Source: Opitutus sp. GAS368
GTDB taxonomy: Bacteria > Verrucomicrobiota > Verrucomicrobiia > Opitutales > Opitutaceae
NCBI RefSeq assembly: GCF_900104925.1
Contig: NZ_LT629735.1
Location: 466,291-530,290 of the forward strand
Length of the DNA stretch: 64,000 nt
Reading direction: 5' to 3'
How positions within the stretch are numbered: the first letter of the stretch is position 1; every line of letters starts with the position of its first letter. The position numbers were made by a program, and so were the translations under genes. The notes below the pieces were generated by a model that did no database searches, was not told the origin of the DNA, and saw only the letters and a list, made by a program, of their open reading frames with translations. This document shows, piece by piece, positions 25,255 through 34,119 of the stretch.

Positions 25255-26292
25255 ATGCCACTCAAAGTCCTCATCCTCGGCGCCAACGGTTTCATCGGCA
25301 GCTCCCTCACCCATGCGATCCTCAAGAAGAAGGATTGGGAGGTCTACGGCATGGACGTCGGCGACCACAAGCTGGGCGACTCGCTCGGCCACCCGCGCTT
25401 CAAGTTCGTCGAGGGCGACGTCATGATCTCCCACGAGTGGATCGAGTATCACGTCAAGAAGTGCGACGCCGTCATCCCGCTCGTCGCCATCGCCAACCCG
25501 GCGCAATACGTCAAGGACCCGCTCCGCGTCTTCGAGCTCGATTTCGAGTCGAACCTCGCCGTCGTCCGCCTGTGCGCGAAATACAAGAAGCGCATCCTCT
25601 TCCCCTCCACCTCCGAGGTCTACGGCATGTCGCCCGACCGCGAGCTGAACGAGGAGACCACCAACATGGTCTACGGCCCGATCGACAAGCAGCGCTGGAT
25701 CTACGCCTGCTCGAAGCAGCTCCTCGACCGCGTCATCTACGCCTACGGCGTGCGCGACAACATCGACTACACGCTCTTCCGCCCCTTCAACTGGATCGGG
25801 CCGAAGCTCGACAACGTCTTCGAGCAGAAGGAAGGCAGCTCGCGGCTCTTCACGCAGTTCATCTCGAACGTCATTTACCAGAAGCCCATCCAGCTCGTCG
25901 ACGGCGGCAAGCAAAGCCGCTCCTTCACCTTCATCGACGACGGCATCGACGCGCTCCTGCGCATCATCGAGAACAAGAACGGCCGGGCCTCGCGCCAGAT
26001 CTTCAACCTCGGCAACCCGCGGAACGACGTGAGCGTGGCGCAGCTGGCGAAATACATCATCGCCGCCTTCAAGCACTATCCGGAATACCGCGAGCACGCC
26101 GCCAACGCGAAGGTCATCAAGGTTTCCTCCGGCAAGTATTTCGGCAAGTATTACCAGGACATCCAGAAACGCGTGCCCTCGATCGCCCACGCGAAGAAAC
26201 AGCTCGGCTGGAATCCCAAGGTCGACCTGAAGACGGCCATCCGCCTGACGCTCGACTACCACCTCGCGCACAAGGATTACTCGCTCGAGTGA
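25255..26292 (+). CDS. arnA: UDP-glucuronate oxidative decarboxylase (stand-alone ArnA C-terminal half)
   Basis: 345 residues, extended short-chain dehydrogenase. It has LILGANGFIGSSL (NAD binding), FPSTSEVYGM with Ser/Glu, the YxxxK pair in RWIYACSKQLLDR, RPFNWIGPKLD, and GGKQSRSFTFIDDGIDAL with an Arg at the position used in ArnA decarboxylation. It oxidises and decarboxylates UDP-glucuronate to the 4-keto pentose. It has its own start 12 bp after the formyltransferase. Confidence 0.92.
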   Translation: MPLKVLILGANGFIGSSLTHAILKKKDWEVYGMDVGDHKLGDSLGHPRFKFVEGDVMISHEWIEYHVKKCDAVIPLVAIANPAQYVKDPLRVFELDFESNLAVVRLCAKYKKRILFPSTSEVYGMSPDRELNEETTNMVYGPIDKQRWIYACSKQLLDRVIYAYGVRDNIDYTLFRPFNWIGPKLDNVFEQKEGSSRLFTQFISNVIYQKPIQLVDGGKQSRSFTFIDDGIDALLRIIENKNGRASRQIFNLGNPRNDVSVAQLAKYIIAAFKHYPEYREHAANAKVIKVSSGKYFGKYYQDIQKRVPSIAHAKKQLGWNPKVDLKTAIRLTLDYHLAHKDYSLE

Positions 26293-26308
26293 GCGCGGTG
26301 CATCCCTG

Positions 26309-27217
26309 ATGGCCCTCCGGCTCGCCCTCAAGATCGACGTCGACACCGACCGCGGCACACGGCTCGGCGTGCCGAACCTGCTGGCGGACCTCGGGGCCGC
26401 GGGCGTCCCGGCCACGTTCCTGTTCTCGCTCGGGCCGGACCAGACGGGCCGCGCCATCACGCGCGTTTTCCGGCCGGGCTTTTTGAAAAAGGTCGGGCGC
26501 ACTAGCATCGTCGAACTCTACGGCGTGCGCACGCTGCTCAACGGCACGCTGCTGCCCGCCCCGCACATCGGCCGGCGCAACGAAGCCATGATCCGGAGCG
26601 TGCGGGATGCCGGCTTCGAAACCGGCATCCATTGCTACAGCCACTACCGCTGGCAGGATTACGTCCATACCATGAGCCCCGGGGCCGTGTCGGCCGAGTT
26701 CGAGGCCGCGCGCACGGAGTTCCGGCGTATCTTCGGCACCGAGGCCGTGACGGCCGGCGCCGCCGGCTGGCAGGCCAACGCCAACAGCCGGGCCGCCTAT
26801 GACCGCGCCGGCCTGCTCTACGCCAGCGACACCCGCGGCACCGCCCCGTTCTTTCCCCGCATCGGGGACCGCACCTTCGCCACGCTGGAAATTCCCTCCA
26901 CCCTGCCCACGGTGGACGAGCTGATGGGCCGCCCCGAATTTCCGGATGATCGCATCGTGCCGCACCTGCTGTCCCTGCTCCGGCCGGATGCGCTCAATGT
27001 CTTCACGCTGCACGCCGAGATCGAGGGCCTGGGCCGGCGCGGGATTTTCCGGCAATTGCTCGCCGCGCTCCCGGGTGCCGGCGTCGGCGTGGTGTCACTG
27101 GAGGAAGCCGCGCGGCAGTTGCTGGCGCAGCGCGCCAGCATCCCCGCCTGCGAACTGCAGCAGGGCTCCATCGACGGCCGCTCCGGCTTGCTCGCCGTGC
27201 AAGGGCCGCCGGTCTGA
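26309..27217 (+). CDS. arnD: 4-deoxy-4-formamido-L-arabinose-phosphoundecaprenol deformylase
   Basis: 302 residues of the polysaccharide deacetylase (NodB) fold. ALKIDVDTDRGTRLGVPNL carries the catalytic/metal Asp residues, and TGIHCYSHYRWQDYVH carries metal His residues typical of ArnD. AGAAGWQANANSRAAYD is also an ArnD-type motif. It removes the formyl group before transfer by ArnT. Last gene of the arn operon; ArnE/ArnF flippase genes and ugd are absent from the window. Confidence 0.92.
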   Translation: MALRLALKIDVDTDRGTRLGVPNLLADLGAAGVPATFLFSLGPDQTGRAITRVFRPGFLKKVGRTSIVELYGVRTLLNGTLLPAPHIGRRNEAMIRSVRDAGFETGIHCYSHYRWQDYVHTMSPGAVSAEFEAARTEFRRIFGTEAVTAGAAGWQANANSRAAYDRAGLLYASDTRGTAPFFPRIGDRTFATLEIPSTLPTVDELMGRPEFPDDRIVPHLLSLLRPDALNVFTLHAEIEGLGRRGIFRQLLAALPGAGVGVVSLEEAARQLLAQRASIPACELQQGSIDGRSGLLAVQGPPV

Positions 27218-27283
27218 ACCGCCCGGCTTTGCCCTTGTCCGCGGCCGACCTTGCGGGCACAAATCCTTCAACCCCGAACGAAC

Positions 27284-27778
27284 ATGCTGCTCAAACCTCA
27301 TACGCGGCTGCCGGGCTTGACGTGGATCCTGGCGGTGGCGTTCGGCTTCATCCTGCTCCCCGCTCCCCTGCCGGCCAAGGGCCAGCTCACGACCGTGTCG
27401 AGTTTTCCCGACGCCGGGCAGAAGCTGGACGTGGTGACGTATCACGATCCGGACAAGGGCGGGCAAAACAAAACCGGTCTGCTCGGCATCGCCGCGCAGA
27501 CCCGGATTTCCTTTGCTTTCAACAAGGAGGAATACGCCGACCTGTTCGCGCTCTGGCAGAAGGCGCGGCAGGCCCAGGCCGATGCTTGGACGGAAGTCGG
27601 TTCGCTGAAGGAACGCGGCACCAGCGATCCCGCCACAATCATCCTGTTGGCCGGGCCGGGAGTGAAATTCATCATCTCGGACAGCCGGCACCCCACCCTC
27701 ACCCACGTGCTTTCCCGGGCCGACTTGGATCGGTTCGAGAACGCCCTTAATCAGGTGAAGGACTTTCTTTCAAACTGA
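27284..27778 (+). CDS. Exported protein of unknown function
   Basis: 164 residues with a signal peptide (LPGLTWILAVAFGFILLPAPLPA). The mature part is a small alpha/beta protein with TRISFAFNKEEYADLFALW and HVLSRADLDRFENALNQV. No family is recognised. It follows arnD by about 65 bp and could be transcribed with the arn operon. Confidence 0.65.
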   Translation: MLLKPHTRLPGLTWILAVAFGFILLPAPLPAKGQLTTVSSFPDAGQKLDVVTYHDPDKGGQNKTGLLGIAAQTRISFAFNKEEYADLFALWQKARQAQADAWTEVGSLKERGTSDPATIILLAGPGVKFIISDSRHPTLTHVLSRADLDRFENALNQVKDFLSN

Positions 27779-27799
27779 CCGCCGCCTGGGCCGGCCCTT

Positions 27800-28939
27800 C
27801 TAGGACCGGTCGACCTTGTAGAACATCCAGAAACCCAGCGCCTGGAAGCCGAGGTTGGGCAGCCACATCAGCAGGTCGGGCCGCAGCGCCGGGTGCCCGT
27901 CCACCCAGCCGACCATGATGGTCCCGAAATAATACGCCATGGCCAGCGTGAGGGCCAGGCCAAGATTGGCCGAGGTCTCCTTGCGCGAGACCCTGATGCC
28001 GAGCGGAATCGCGATGAGGGCGAAGGAGAGCACCGAAAACGCCGCGGCGAACTTCTCGTGGATGGTGACCTGGACGCGCATCAGTTGTTTGACGCGCTGG
28101 TCCCCCGGCACCGTCGGGTCGGGCTGTTTCAGCCGCCGCCATTCTCCGATCAGCTGGGAAAAGGTCAGCCACTTCGCCTTCACGTTGACCGTCGGCCGGC
28201 CGGTCAGCTTGCCCAGCGACAGGTCGAAGGTGGCATGGTCGGTGGCCCCTCCGCTGCGAACTTTCGCCGGGTCTTCCGGATCCTGGCGGTCATGGGTCTC
28301 CGCCTGCAGGTAGTCGAGACTGAGCACCAGCTTGCTGTTGGCCTCGTCAAAGCGGATCCAGCCCGTGGTGGCCCGGCCGGAGTTGATCACCCGCTTCTGT
28401 TTGTCGAGATTCCAGATCCAGATGTCCTTGAGCAGGTCCCCCTGCTTGTCGCCCACATAGACGATCCGGTCGGGAAAATCCCGGATGAAGGTCTTGGGGA
28501 TGATGAAGCTGAGCGGATTCTGTCCCACGGCCTGCGCCAGCAGTGTCTCATAAGCCACCTTGGCCCGCGGCATGAACTCGAAATTGATCGCCAGCGTGGC
28601 CCCCACCCCCAGCAGCGCGGAAAAAAGGATGGGCGCCGAAAGCCAGGCCACGCTCACTCCGGAAGCCCGCAGCGCCGTGATCTCGCGGTCCGAGGACATC
28701 CGCCCCAACACCAGCAGCACCCCCGTCAGCATGCCCATGGGCAGGGCATAGGAAAACATGACCGGCACCATCAGCGCGAACAGGTAGACCATCGTCTCCA
28801 GCCCCAGCTGCCCGGCGATAATGTGCGGCATCAGGTCGTTCACGGCGTTGCCGAGCATCAGCACGAAGGTAAACAACCCCACGGCGGCAGCGCACGTCAG
28901 GACGACGTTCGCGAAGATATGCCGGTGGATGAGGTTCAT
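27800..28939 (-). CDS. lptG: LPS export permease, LptG/LptF (YjgP/YjgQ) family
   Basis: 379 residues. Three N-terminal helices (IFANVVLTCAAAVGLFTFVL; YLFALMVPVMFSYALPMGML with GVLLVLGRMSSDREITALRASG) come first. They are followed by a jellyroll-type periplasmic domain (about residues 140-270) and three C-terminal helices (FAAAFSVLSFALIAIPLGI). It forms the membrane part of the LptBFG exporter. Whether it is LptF or LptG cannot be settled; lptB lies in the same window at 48.4 kb. Confidence 0.82.
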   Translation of the reverse strand: MNLIHRHIFANVVLTCAAAVGLFTFVLMLGNAVNDLMPHIIAGQLGLETMVYLFALMVPVMFSYALPMGMLTGVLLVLGRMSSDREITALRASGVSVAWLSAPILFSALLGVGATLAINFEFMPRAKVAYETLLAQAVGQNPLSFIIPKTFIRDFPDRIVYVGDKQGDLLKDIWIWNLDKQKRVINSGRATTGWIRFDEANSKLVLSLDYLQAETHDRQDPEDPAKVRSGGATDHATFDLSLGKLTGRPTVNVKAKWLTFSQLIGEWRRLKQPDPTVPGDQRVKQLMRVQVTIHEKFAAAFSVLSFALIAIPLGIRVSRKETSANLGLALTLAMAYYFGTIMVGWVDGHPALRPDLLMWLPNLGFQALGFWMFYKVDRS

Positions 28940-28943
28940 CAGA

Positions 28944-28977
28944 TTGGTTGAAAGTTGAGGGTTGAGGGTTGAGAGTC
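28944..28977. repeat. Word repeat GTTGAGG upstream of rlmN
   Basis: GTTGAAA-GTTGAGG-GTTGAGG-GTTGAGA in tandem, between the divergent lptG-like gene and rlmN. It resembles one arm of the word-type palindromes seen elsewhere; no inverted partner is present. Confidence 0.6.
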
Positions 28978-29048
28978 CGACCGCAACGCCGACTTTTCGG
29001 CCCGTATTTCCTCCCCTTTCCGTCCGCCGCCCCCACGTTCCAGCTTTT

Positions 29049-30167
29049 ATGCGCTACACGCCCGCCCGGCCCACGATCTATGGCGAAACCCTCGACTCGC
29101 TCACCGCGCTGCTCAAGGAGCACGGTCACCCGGCATTCCGCGCGCGCCAGGTCCTGACCTGGCTCTACAAGAAGCGCGTCAAGACCTGGGAGGAGATGAC
29201 CGACCTTTCCCGCCCGTTTCGCACCTGGCTGGCCGCCACCTTCGAGCTCGAGCCGACCAAGTTCGTCCTGACCAAGCAATCCGAGGACGTCACCGACAAG
29301 CTCCTGCTCGAGCTCGGCGACAAGTCCCTCATCGAGACCGTCATCATCCGCGCCCCCCAGCTTGGCGTCGGCCAGGAGAATTCCCGCAAGACGATCTGCA
29401 TCTCCACCCAGGTCGGCTGCGCCATGGGCTGCAAGTTCTGCGCCTCCGGCCTCGAAGGCCTCAAGCGCAACCTCTCCGCCGGCGAGATCGTCCACCAGCT
29501 CATCCAGGTCTGCCGGCAGGAGGACGACCGCACGCCGCGTGCCCACGCCGAGCTCGTCTCCTTCGACAACCTCGTGGTCATGGGCATGGGCGAGCCGCTG
29601 CACAATTACGATGCCATCCTGCGCGCCCTCACCATCCTCAACGCCGAGTGGGGCCTCGGCTTCGGCGCGCGCCGCATCACGCTCTCCACCTCCGGCCTCG
29701 TGCCGAAGATCAAGCAGCTCGCCGACGAGCCGCTGGGCATCCGCCTTGCCATCAGCCTGCACGGCGCCACCGACGAGGTCCGCGAGCAGATCATGCCGAT
29801 CAACAAGAAGTGGCCGCTCAAGGAACTCATCCCCGCCATCCGCGAGTTTTCCGAAAAGCACGGCCGCATGGTGACGCTCGAGTTCATCCTCATCGAGGAT
29901 ATCAACGACTCGCTCGATCAGGCCGGGAAGCTCCGCGACATCGCCTACGACCTGCACGCCCACGTGAATCTCATCCCCTACAACACCGTCGAGGGCCTGC
30001 CGTGGAAGCGCCCGAGCCTCACGCGGCAGGAGAAATTCGCCCAGGTGCTCGACCGGGGCGGCGTGTCGGTGACGCTGCGGCGCGAGAAGGGTCACGCCAT
30101 CGACGCGGCGTGCGGCCAGTTGCGGTTGAAGACGGAAAAGGCCCGCGAGGCCGCCGCGGCGAACTGA
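29049..30167 (+). CDS. rlmN: 23S rRNA (adenine-C2)-methyltransferase
   Basis: 372 residues, radical SAM. Motif CISTQVGCAMGCKFCASG holds the 4Fe-4S cysteines; NLVVMGMGEPLHNYD and RRITLSTSGLVPKI follow. The second active-site Cys is in the C-terminal AACGQL motif. It methylates A2503 of 23S rRNA and A37 of some tRNAs. The start at 29049 excludes an upstream in-frame stretch lacking homology. Confidence 0.95.
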   Translation: MRYTPARPTIYGETLDSLTALLKEHGHPAFRARQVLTWLYKKRVKTWEEMTDLSRPFRTWLAATFELEPTKFVLTKQSEDVTDKLLLELGDKSLIETVIIRAPQLGVGQENSRKTICISTQVGCAMGCKFCASGLEGLKRNLSAGEIVHQLIQVCRQEDDRTPRAHAELVSFDNLVVMGMGEPLHNYDAILRALTILNAEWGLGFGARRITLSTSGLVPKIKQLADEPLGIRLAISLHGATDEVREQIMPINKKWPLKELIPAIREFSEKHGRMVTLEFILIEDINDSLDQAGKLRDIAYDLHAHVNLIPYNTVEGLPWKRPSLTRQEKFAQVLDRGGVSVTLRREKGHAIDAACGQLRLKTEKAREAAAAN

Positions 30168-30177
30168 CCGGCTCCGC

Positions 30178-32028
30178 ATGCACCTGCCCGCCTACCTCGA
30201 GATCCCGCTGCGACTGGCACTCTTGATGGGCGGCTTGCTGCTGCCTGGCTCGATGCTGCTGCGCGCGCTGCGCCTGCCGTGGTCGCTGGCCGCGGCCTTC
30301 GCCACTTCCGCCGCCACGTTGTATGTTGTCGTGCTGGTTTTCGCGTGGACCGGCGCCGCCATCTCGCTGGTCACGCTCGCCGCCGGGCTCGGCCTCGTGG
30401 CGCTGCTCGCCCGGCTCGTGCCGGCGCGCCCAAGCACCACGCAGATCAGCTCGTCCTTTGCCTGCTTCGAACAGATGGGCGCGTGGCTGCCACTCTACGC
30501 CGCGTTCTGGCTGATCGTCGCCTACCGGCTCGGTTTCCAGCCGCTGAACGGACCGGATGTCACGTTCCGCTGGAGCTGGCTGGCCGAGCAGATGCTGCAG
30601 TTCGGCTCGCTGGATTTTTACCCACCGCGCAGTGGCGGGGATTTTGTCCGTTACTTCTGGGCCGAGAGCATCCCGCCGGGCGTCGCCAGCCTCTACGCCT
30701 GGGCCTATGCGTGCGGCGGCAGCAACCAGGCGCTGTGGACCACGCCGGTCGTCGCGCTGCAATTGCTCGCGGTCCACGAGCTCATCTGGCGGCTGGCCAG
30801 CCGCTGGGGCGGCGAAGTCGTCGCCCGCCGCGCGGTGTTGCTCGCTGCGGCTTGCCCGCTGCTGACGTGGTCCGTCCTCATGGGCCAGGAGACGGGCCTG
30901 ACCGCCTTCGCCGTGACGGGCCTCGTCTGGAGTTTGTCGCATCTGCGCGACGACAACGGCAACCGCTGGGTCGTGCTCGCGGGTCTGTTTGCCATCGTCG
31001 CGGCCAGCACGCGCGAATACGGCGCCATCTTTCCGGTCGTCGCGGTGGCCGCCACGGTGTGGCTGCGGGCCCCGCGCCGGCAGGCGTGGCTGCTCGCCGC
31101 GGTGGCGCTGCCGGCGGCCCTTGCCTGGCCGCTGCGCGTGTGGCTGTTGACGGGCAATCCGGTCTACAGCCTGAACATCCTCGGTCTTTTCAAGGCAAAC
31201 CCGGTCTTCACGGCTTGGAACGACACCTTGCGCGGCCCGTCCAGCCTGGCGCTGGGCACAATCGCCAGCTGGCAGGACCTCGGCCGCTACCTGCTGTTGT
31301 GGGCGTTGCCGGCTGTCGCCGGACTGGTCGCGCTGGTCATGCTGCTCGTCCAACGCCTGCGCGAGGCGCGGATCGTGGCCGTCTTCGTGGTCCTCTCGCT
31401 TGCGCTTTGGTTTGTCTCGGTTTTCTACACGGCGGGCGGGCTGTTCTACTCGCTCCGTGTGCTCAGTCCCGCATTCGCGCTGCTTGCGGTCGTCGCGAGC
31501 TACGGCCTGGCGTTCTGGGTGCAGCATCCCGCCGCGGCCCGGTATGCGGCCGCCGGCGTCGCCCTGGTGCTCCTTGAATCGCTGCCCAAGACCCTGGTGC
31601 TCCCGGAAAATCCCTACCGCATCGCCCCGCGCGAATGGCCGGGCGCGGTGGCGCAATTCCCCACCGTCGTCCGCAACGTCAACGCCGCCCTGCTCGCCAA
31701 GGTCCAGCCCCTGCCCGAGCGGCGCCGGATTCTCTCCGACCACGCAGGCCTGCCGCGGGTTTTCGCCGCGATCAGCACGGAGGTCGCGCCGCTGTGGAGC
31801 CCCGAGGTCGCCTGGCTGTTCGACGAGAAACTCAAGCCCGAGGAAGTCGCCCAGCGCTGGCGGAAGTCCGGCCTGCGCTACCTCGTGCTCGGCAAGACCG
31901 GCGCAAGCGCGAGCTTCATGCAGGCCCATGCGCGGTGGCGGGCGCCGTATTTCACGCTCAAGCCCGTGGCCGAGACCGAGACACATATAATCCTCGAGGC
32001 CACGGTCCCGGCCGGGCCGGCCAAGTAA
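30178..32028 (+). CDS. Large polytopic membrane protein, glycosyltransferase-like
   Basis: 616 residues with ten or more membrane helices across the first 470 residues and a soluble C-terminal domain (about 480-616) ending in a small alpha/beta fold (RWRKSGLRYLVLGKTG). An Asp/Arg-bearing loop after the fourth helix (FQPLNGPDVTFRWSWLA) is reminiscent of GT-C glycosyltransferases, but no diagnostic motif is certain. Function is not assigned. It follows rlmN by 10 bp. Confidence 0.7.
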   Translation: MHLPAYLEIPLRLALLMGGLLLPGSMLLRALRLPWSLAAAFATSAATLYVVVLVFAWTGAAISLVTLAAGLGLVALLARLVPARPSTTQISSSFACFEQMGAWLPLYAAFWLIVAYRLGFQPLNGPDVTFRWSWLAEQMLQFGSLDFYPPRSGGDFVRYFWAESIPPGVASLYAWAYACGGSNQALWTTPVVALQLLAVHELIWRLASRWGGEVVARRAVLLAAACPLLTWSVLMGQETGLTAFAVTGLVWSLSHLRDDNGNRWVVLAGLFAIVAASTREYGAIFPVVAVAATVWLRAPRRQAWLLAAVALPAALAWPLRVWLLTGNPVYSLNILGLFKANPVFTAWNDTLRGPSSLALGTIASWQDLGRYLLLWALPAVAGLVALVMLLVQRLREARIVAVFVVLSLALWFVSVFYTAGGLFYSLRVLSPAFALLAVVASYGLAFWVQHPAAARYAAAGVALVLLESLPKTLVLPENPYRIAPREWPGAVAQFPTVVRNVNAALLAKVQPLPERRRILSDHAGLPRVFAAISTEVAPLWSPEVAWLFDEKLKPEEVAQRWRKSGLRYLVLGKTGASASFMQAHARWRAPYFTLKPVAETETHIILEATVPAGPAK

Positions 32029-32081
32029 GACGCAATCGGGGCTTTACACGTATCATCGAATTCGGATGCATTGATTGCTGA

Positions 32082-32960
32082 ATGACCGCCGACCGGCCCA
32101 TCTCCGAGCTCTTCGTGCAGCAGCGCCCGCTGCGCTCGCTGGAGTTTTTCCCGCCCAAGGATGACGCCGGCGTCGAGACGCTGCGCCAGACGGCCCTGGC
32201 CCTGAAGCGCATCGCGCCCGACTTCGTGTCGGTCACCTATGGCGCCGGCGGCAGCACGCGCGAACGCACCGCCCAGGTCAGCCGGCTGCTGCGCACCGAA
32301 ATCGGCTTCACGGTCATGCCCCATCTCACCTGCGTCGGCCACACCCGCGAGGAGCTGAACGGCGTCGCCGACCAGCTCCATGCCGGTGGCTACCGCAACA
32401 TCATGACCCTCCGTGGCGACCCGCCGAAGGGCCAGACCGAGTTCGTGCCCTACCAGGACGGCCTGCGTTACGGCAGCGACCTCGTCGCCTTGCTCAAGGC
32501 ACGCCACGCGGACTTCTGCCTCGGTGTCGGCGGCTACCCGGAAAAACATCCCGAGGCTCCGTCGCTCGAGATCGATTTGGACAACCTGAAGCGCAAGGTC
32601 GACGCCGGCGCGGCGTTCATCACGACGCAGCTCTTCTTCGACAACGCCGTCTATTACCGCTTTGTGGAAAAGTGCCGCGCCCGCGGCATCCGGGTGCCGA
32701 TCGTGCCGGGCATCATGCCCGTGCTGTCGCTGAAGCAGATCAAGCGCTTCACCGAGATGTGCGGCGCCACGCTGCCCCACAAACTCACCAAGCGCCTCGA
32801 GGCCGCCGGCGAGGCGCCCGAGATCGTCGAGTCGGTCGGCAACGAGTGGGCCGTCACGCAGATCCGCGACCTCGTCGCACACGGCGCCCCCGGCTACCAC
32901 CTCTACATCATGAACCGCGCGAAAGCCGCGCTGGCGCTGGCAGCGGGGCTGGCGGCCTGA
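32082..32960 (+). CDS. metF: Methylenetetrahydrofolate reductase
   Basis: 292 residues, beta-alpha-8 barrel. It has SLEFFPPKDD at the N-terminus (substrate Glu), FVSVTYGAGGSTRERT, MPHLTCVGHTREEL, NIMTLRGDPPKG, and GAAFITTQLFFDN. It reduces 5,10-methylene-THF to 5-methyl-THF for methionine synthesis. Confidence 0.96.
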   Translation: MTADRPISELFVQQRPLRSLEFFPPKDDAGVETLRQTALALKRIAPDFVSVTYGAGGSTRERTAQVSRLLRTEIGFTVMPHLTCVGHTREELNGVADQLHAGGYRNIMTLRGDPPKGQTEFVPYQDGLRYGSDLVALLKARHADFCLGVGGYPEKHPEAPSLEIDLDNLKRKVDAGAAFITTQLFFDNAVYYRFVEKCRARGIRVPIVPGIMPVLSLKQIKRFTEMCGATLPHKLTKRLEAAGEAPEIVESVGNEWAVTQIRDLVAHGAPGYHLYIMNRAKAALALAAGLAA

Positions 32961-32964
32961 TTCC

Positions 32965-33555
32965 TCAGGACCGAACGAGATCGTGCTTCCGGTATTTGAG
33001 CAGCAGCGCTCTCAACTCGTTGAATAGTTCCGGTGCAAGATCAGTGGTCAGCCTGAAATCCGCTTTTGTTTGCTTCATACTGCGGGCGCTTTGCGCCCGC
33101 ACTAAACGCGCCTCATGGCAGCCAAAGCAGAAAAGGATGCTATAAATATCGTCCTCCAACTCGAAGCGCACCGCAAAGTCGGCATGGAAACCGCCACAAA
33201 GTTTCACTCCATGCCACGGCCGCAATAACTTGACTCCCGTTAGACGTCGCAAGGTTAGCACATCACCCTCAGCCGGCTTCTGCGCCTGCTGGTAGAATAA
33301 CTCGCCATCGATTTCAAGCGGCGGTGCGTCCTGCGGTTGGCTGGTCAGAATGTTCTTGGCGTTCACGGTTACGCGCGGCCAGCCCTCGTAAATCTCAAAT
33401 CTATCGACCGTAGCGAAGGCATGTGCCATGGCATCGGTCGCATCAGCGAAACCGATGTCACTGTCTCCGCTCTCCTTCGGCACATAAACCCTGATATCAG
33501 CTAACACCGCGCCCACCAATACAAAGGACGCGAGAGTGAGCATGGTCTTATTCAT
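32965..33555 (-). CDS. Exported hypothetical protein containing a REP-like hairpin
   Basis: 196 residues with a signal peptide (TMLTLASFVLVGAVLA). The mature part contains two Cys close together (CFGC) and a Phe/Asp-rich region, but no family is recognised. Codons for ARLVRAQSARSMK are encoded by a GC hairpin (33081-33102) of the kind otherwise found between genes. Convergent with metF. Confidence 0.6.
   Translation of the reverse strand: MNKTMLTLASFVLVGAVLADIRVYVPKESGDSDIGFADATDAMAHAFATVDRFEIYEGWPRVTVNAKNILTSQPQDAPPLEIDGELFYQQAQKPAEGDVLTLRRLTGVKLLRPWHGVKLCGGFHADFAVRFELEDDIYSILFCFGCHEARLVRAQSARSMKQTKADFRLTTDLAPELFNELRALLLKYRKHDLVRS
33081..33102. repeat. REP-like hairpin inside an open frame
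   Basis: TGCGGGCGC and GCGCCCGCA arms with a TTT-type loop; a perfect palindrome translated as part of the exported protein gene. Confidence 0.65.
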
Positions 33556-33589
33556 AGGAACGATGACGCATCCGGTGTGGGTTTCTTAG

Positions 33590-33976
33590 TCAGCCTCCCG
33601 CGAACACCGGCCGGAAGCCGGCCTCGGTCAGGATCGCGGCAATTTTCTCGCGCTGGTCGCCCTGGATCTCGATGTCGCCGTCCTTCACCGTGCCGCCGCA
33701 GCCGCAGGCGTTGCGCATCTTCTTCGCGAGCGACTCCTTTTCGGGCAGGCCGATGCCGACGAAGCCGGTGACGAGCGTCACGGTCTTGCCGCCGCGCCCG
33801 GCCGTGGTGCGCTTTAAGTCGACCCGGCCGCGGTTCTTTTGATTGCGGACCTCGGATTGCGGATTGGCGATTGGCGCAACGGGCTTCGAGGGCAATCCGG
33901 TTGGATTCAGGCTGGCGAACGGATTGGAGCCAAGTGATTGGCCGCCGTCGGTGGAAATCTTGTCGGAGGAACTCAT
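33590..33976 (-). CDS. yciH: SUI1/YciH-family translation initiation factor
   Basis: 128 residues. The C-terminal SUI1 domain is clear: GGKTVTLVTGFVGIG, KKMRNACGCGGTVKDGDIEIQGD and a final IAAILTEAGFRPV strand. The N-terminal 50 residues are low-complexity; part of them (NPQSEVRNQ) is encoded by repeated GATTGCGGA words. eIF1-like role in start-codon fidelity is known for the family; in bacteria the function is less clear. Confidence 0.85.
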   Translation of the reverse strand: MSSSDKISTDGGQSLGSNPFASLNPTGLPSKPVAPIANPQSEVRNQKNRGRVDLKRTTAGRGGKTVTLVTGFVGIGLPEKESLAKKMRNACGCGGTVKDGDIEIQGDQREKIAAILTEAGFRPVFAGG

Positions 33977-33989
33977 GTTGGGGTGTTTC

Positions 33990-34043
33990 GTGGAGGGCCC
34001 GCGTCCCCGTGGGCCGCGGCCCGTCAGGAGACGGGCCCTCCAA
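33990..34043. repeat. REP pair, 'GGAGGGCC' family
   Basis: Left GTGGAGGGCCCGCGTCCCCG and right inverted CAGGAGACGGGCCCTCCAAC-type arm flanking GGGCCGCGGCCC. Same ends as 10029-10082. Confidence 0.8.
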
Positions 34044-34051
34044 CAAGGCTA

Positions 34052-34108
34052 GTGTAGGAGCCTGCTTGCAGGCGATTCAACATCATCGCCTGCAAGCAGG
34101 CTCCTACA
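34052..34108. repeat. REP pair, 'GTAGGAGC-TGCTTGCA' family
   Basis: GTAGGAGCCTGCTTGCAGGC and its near-perfect inverted copy, each half a palindrome (GCCTGCTTGCAGGC). The best preserved of the three copies (9072, 34052, 42489). Confidence 0.88.
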
Positions 34109-34119
34109 AAATGCAAAGC

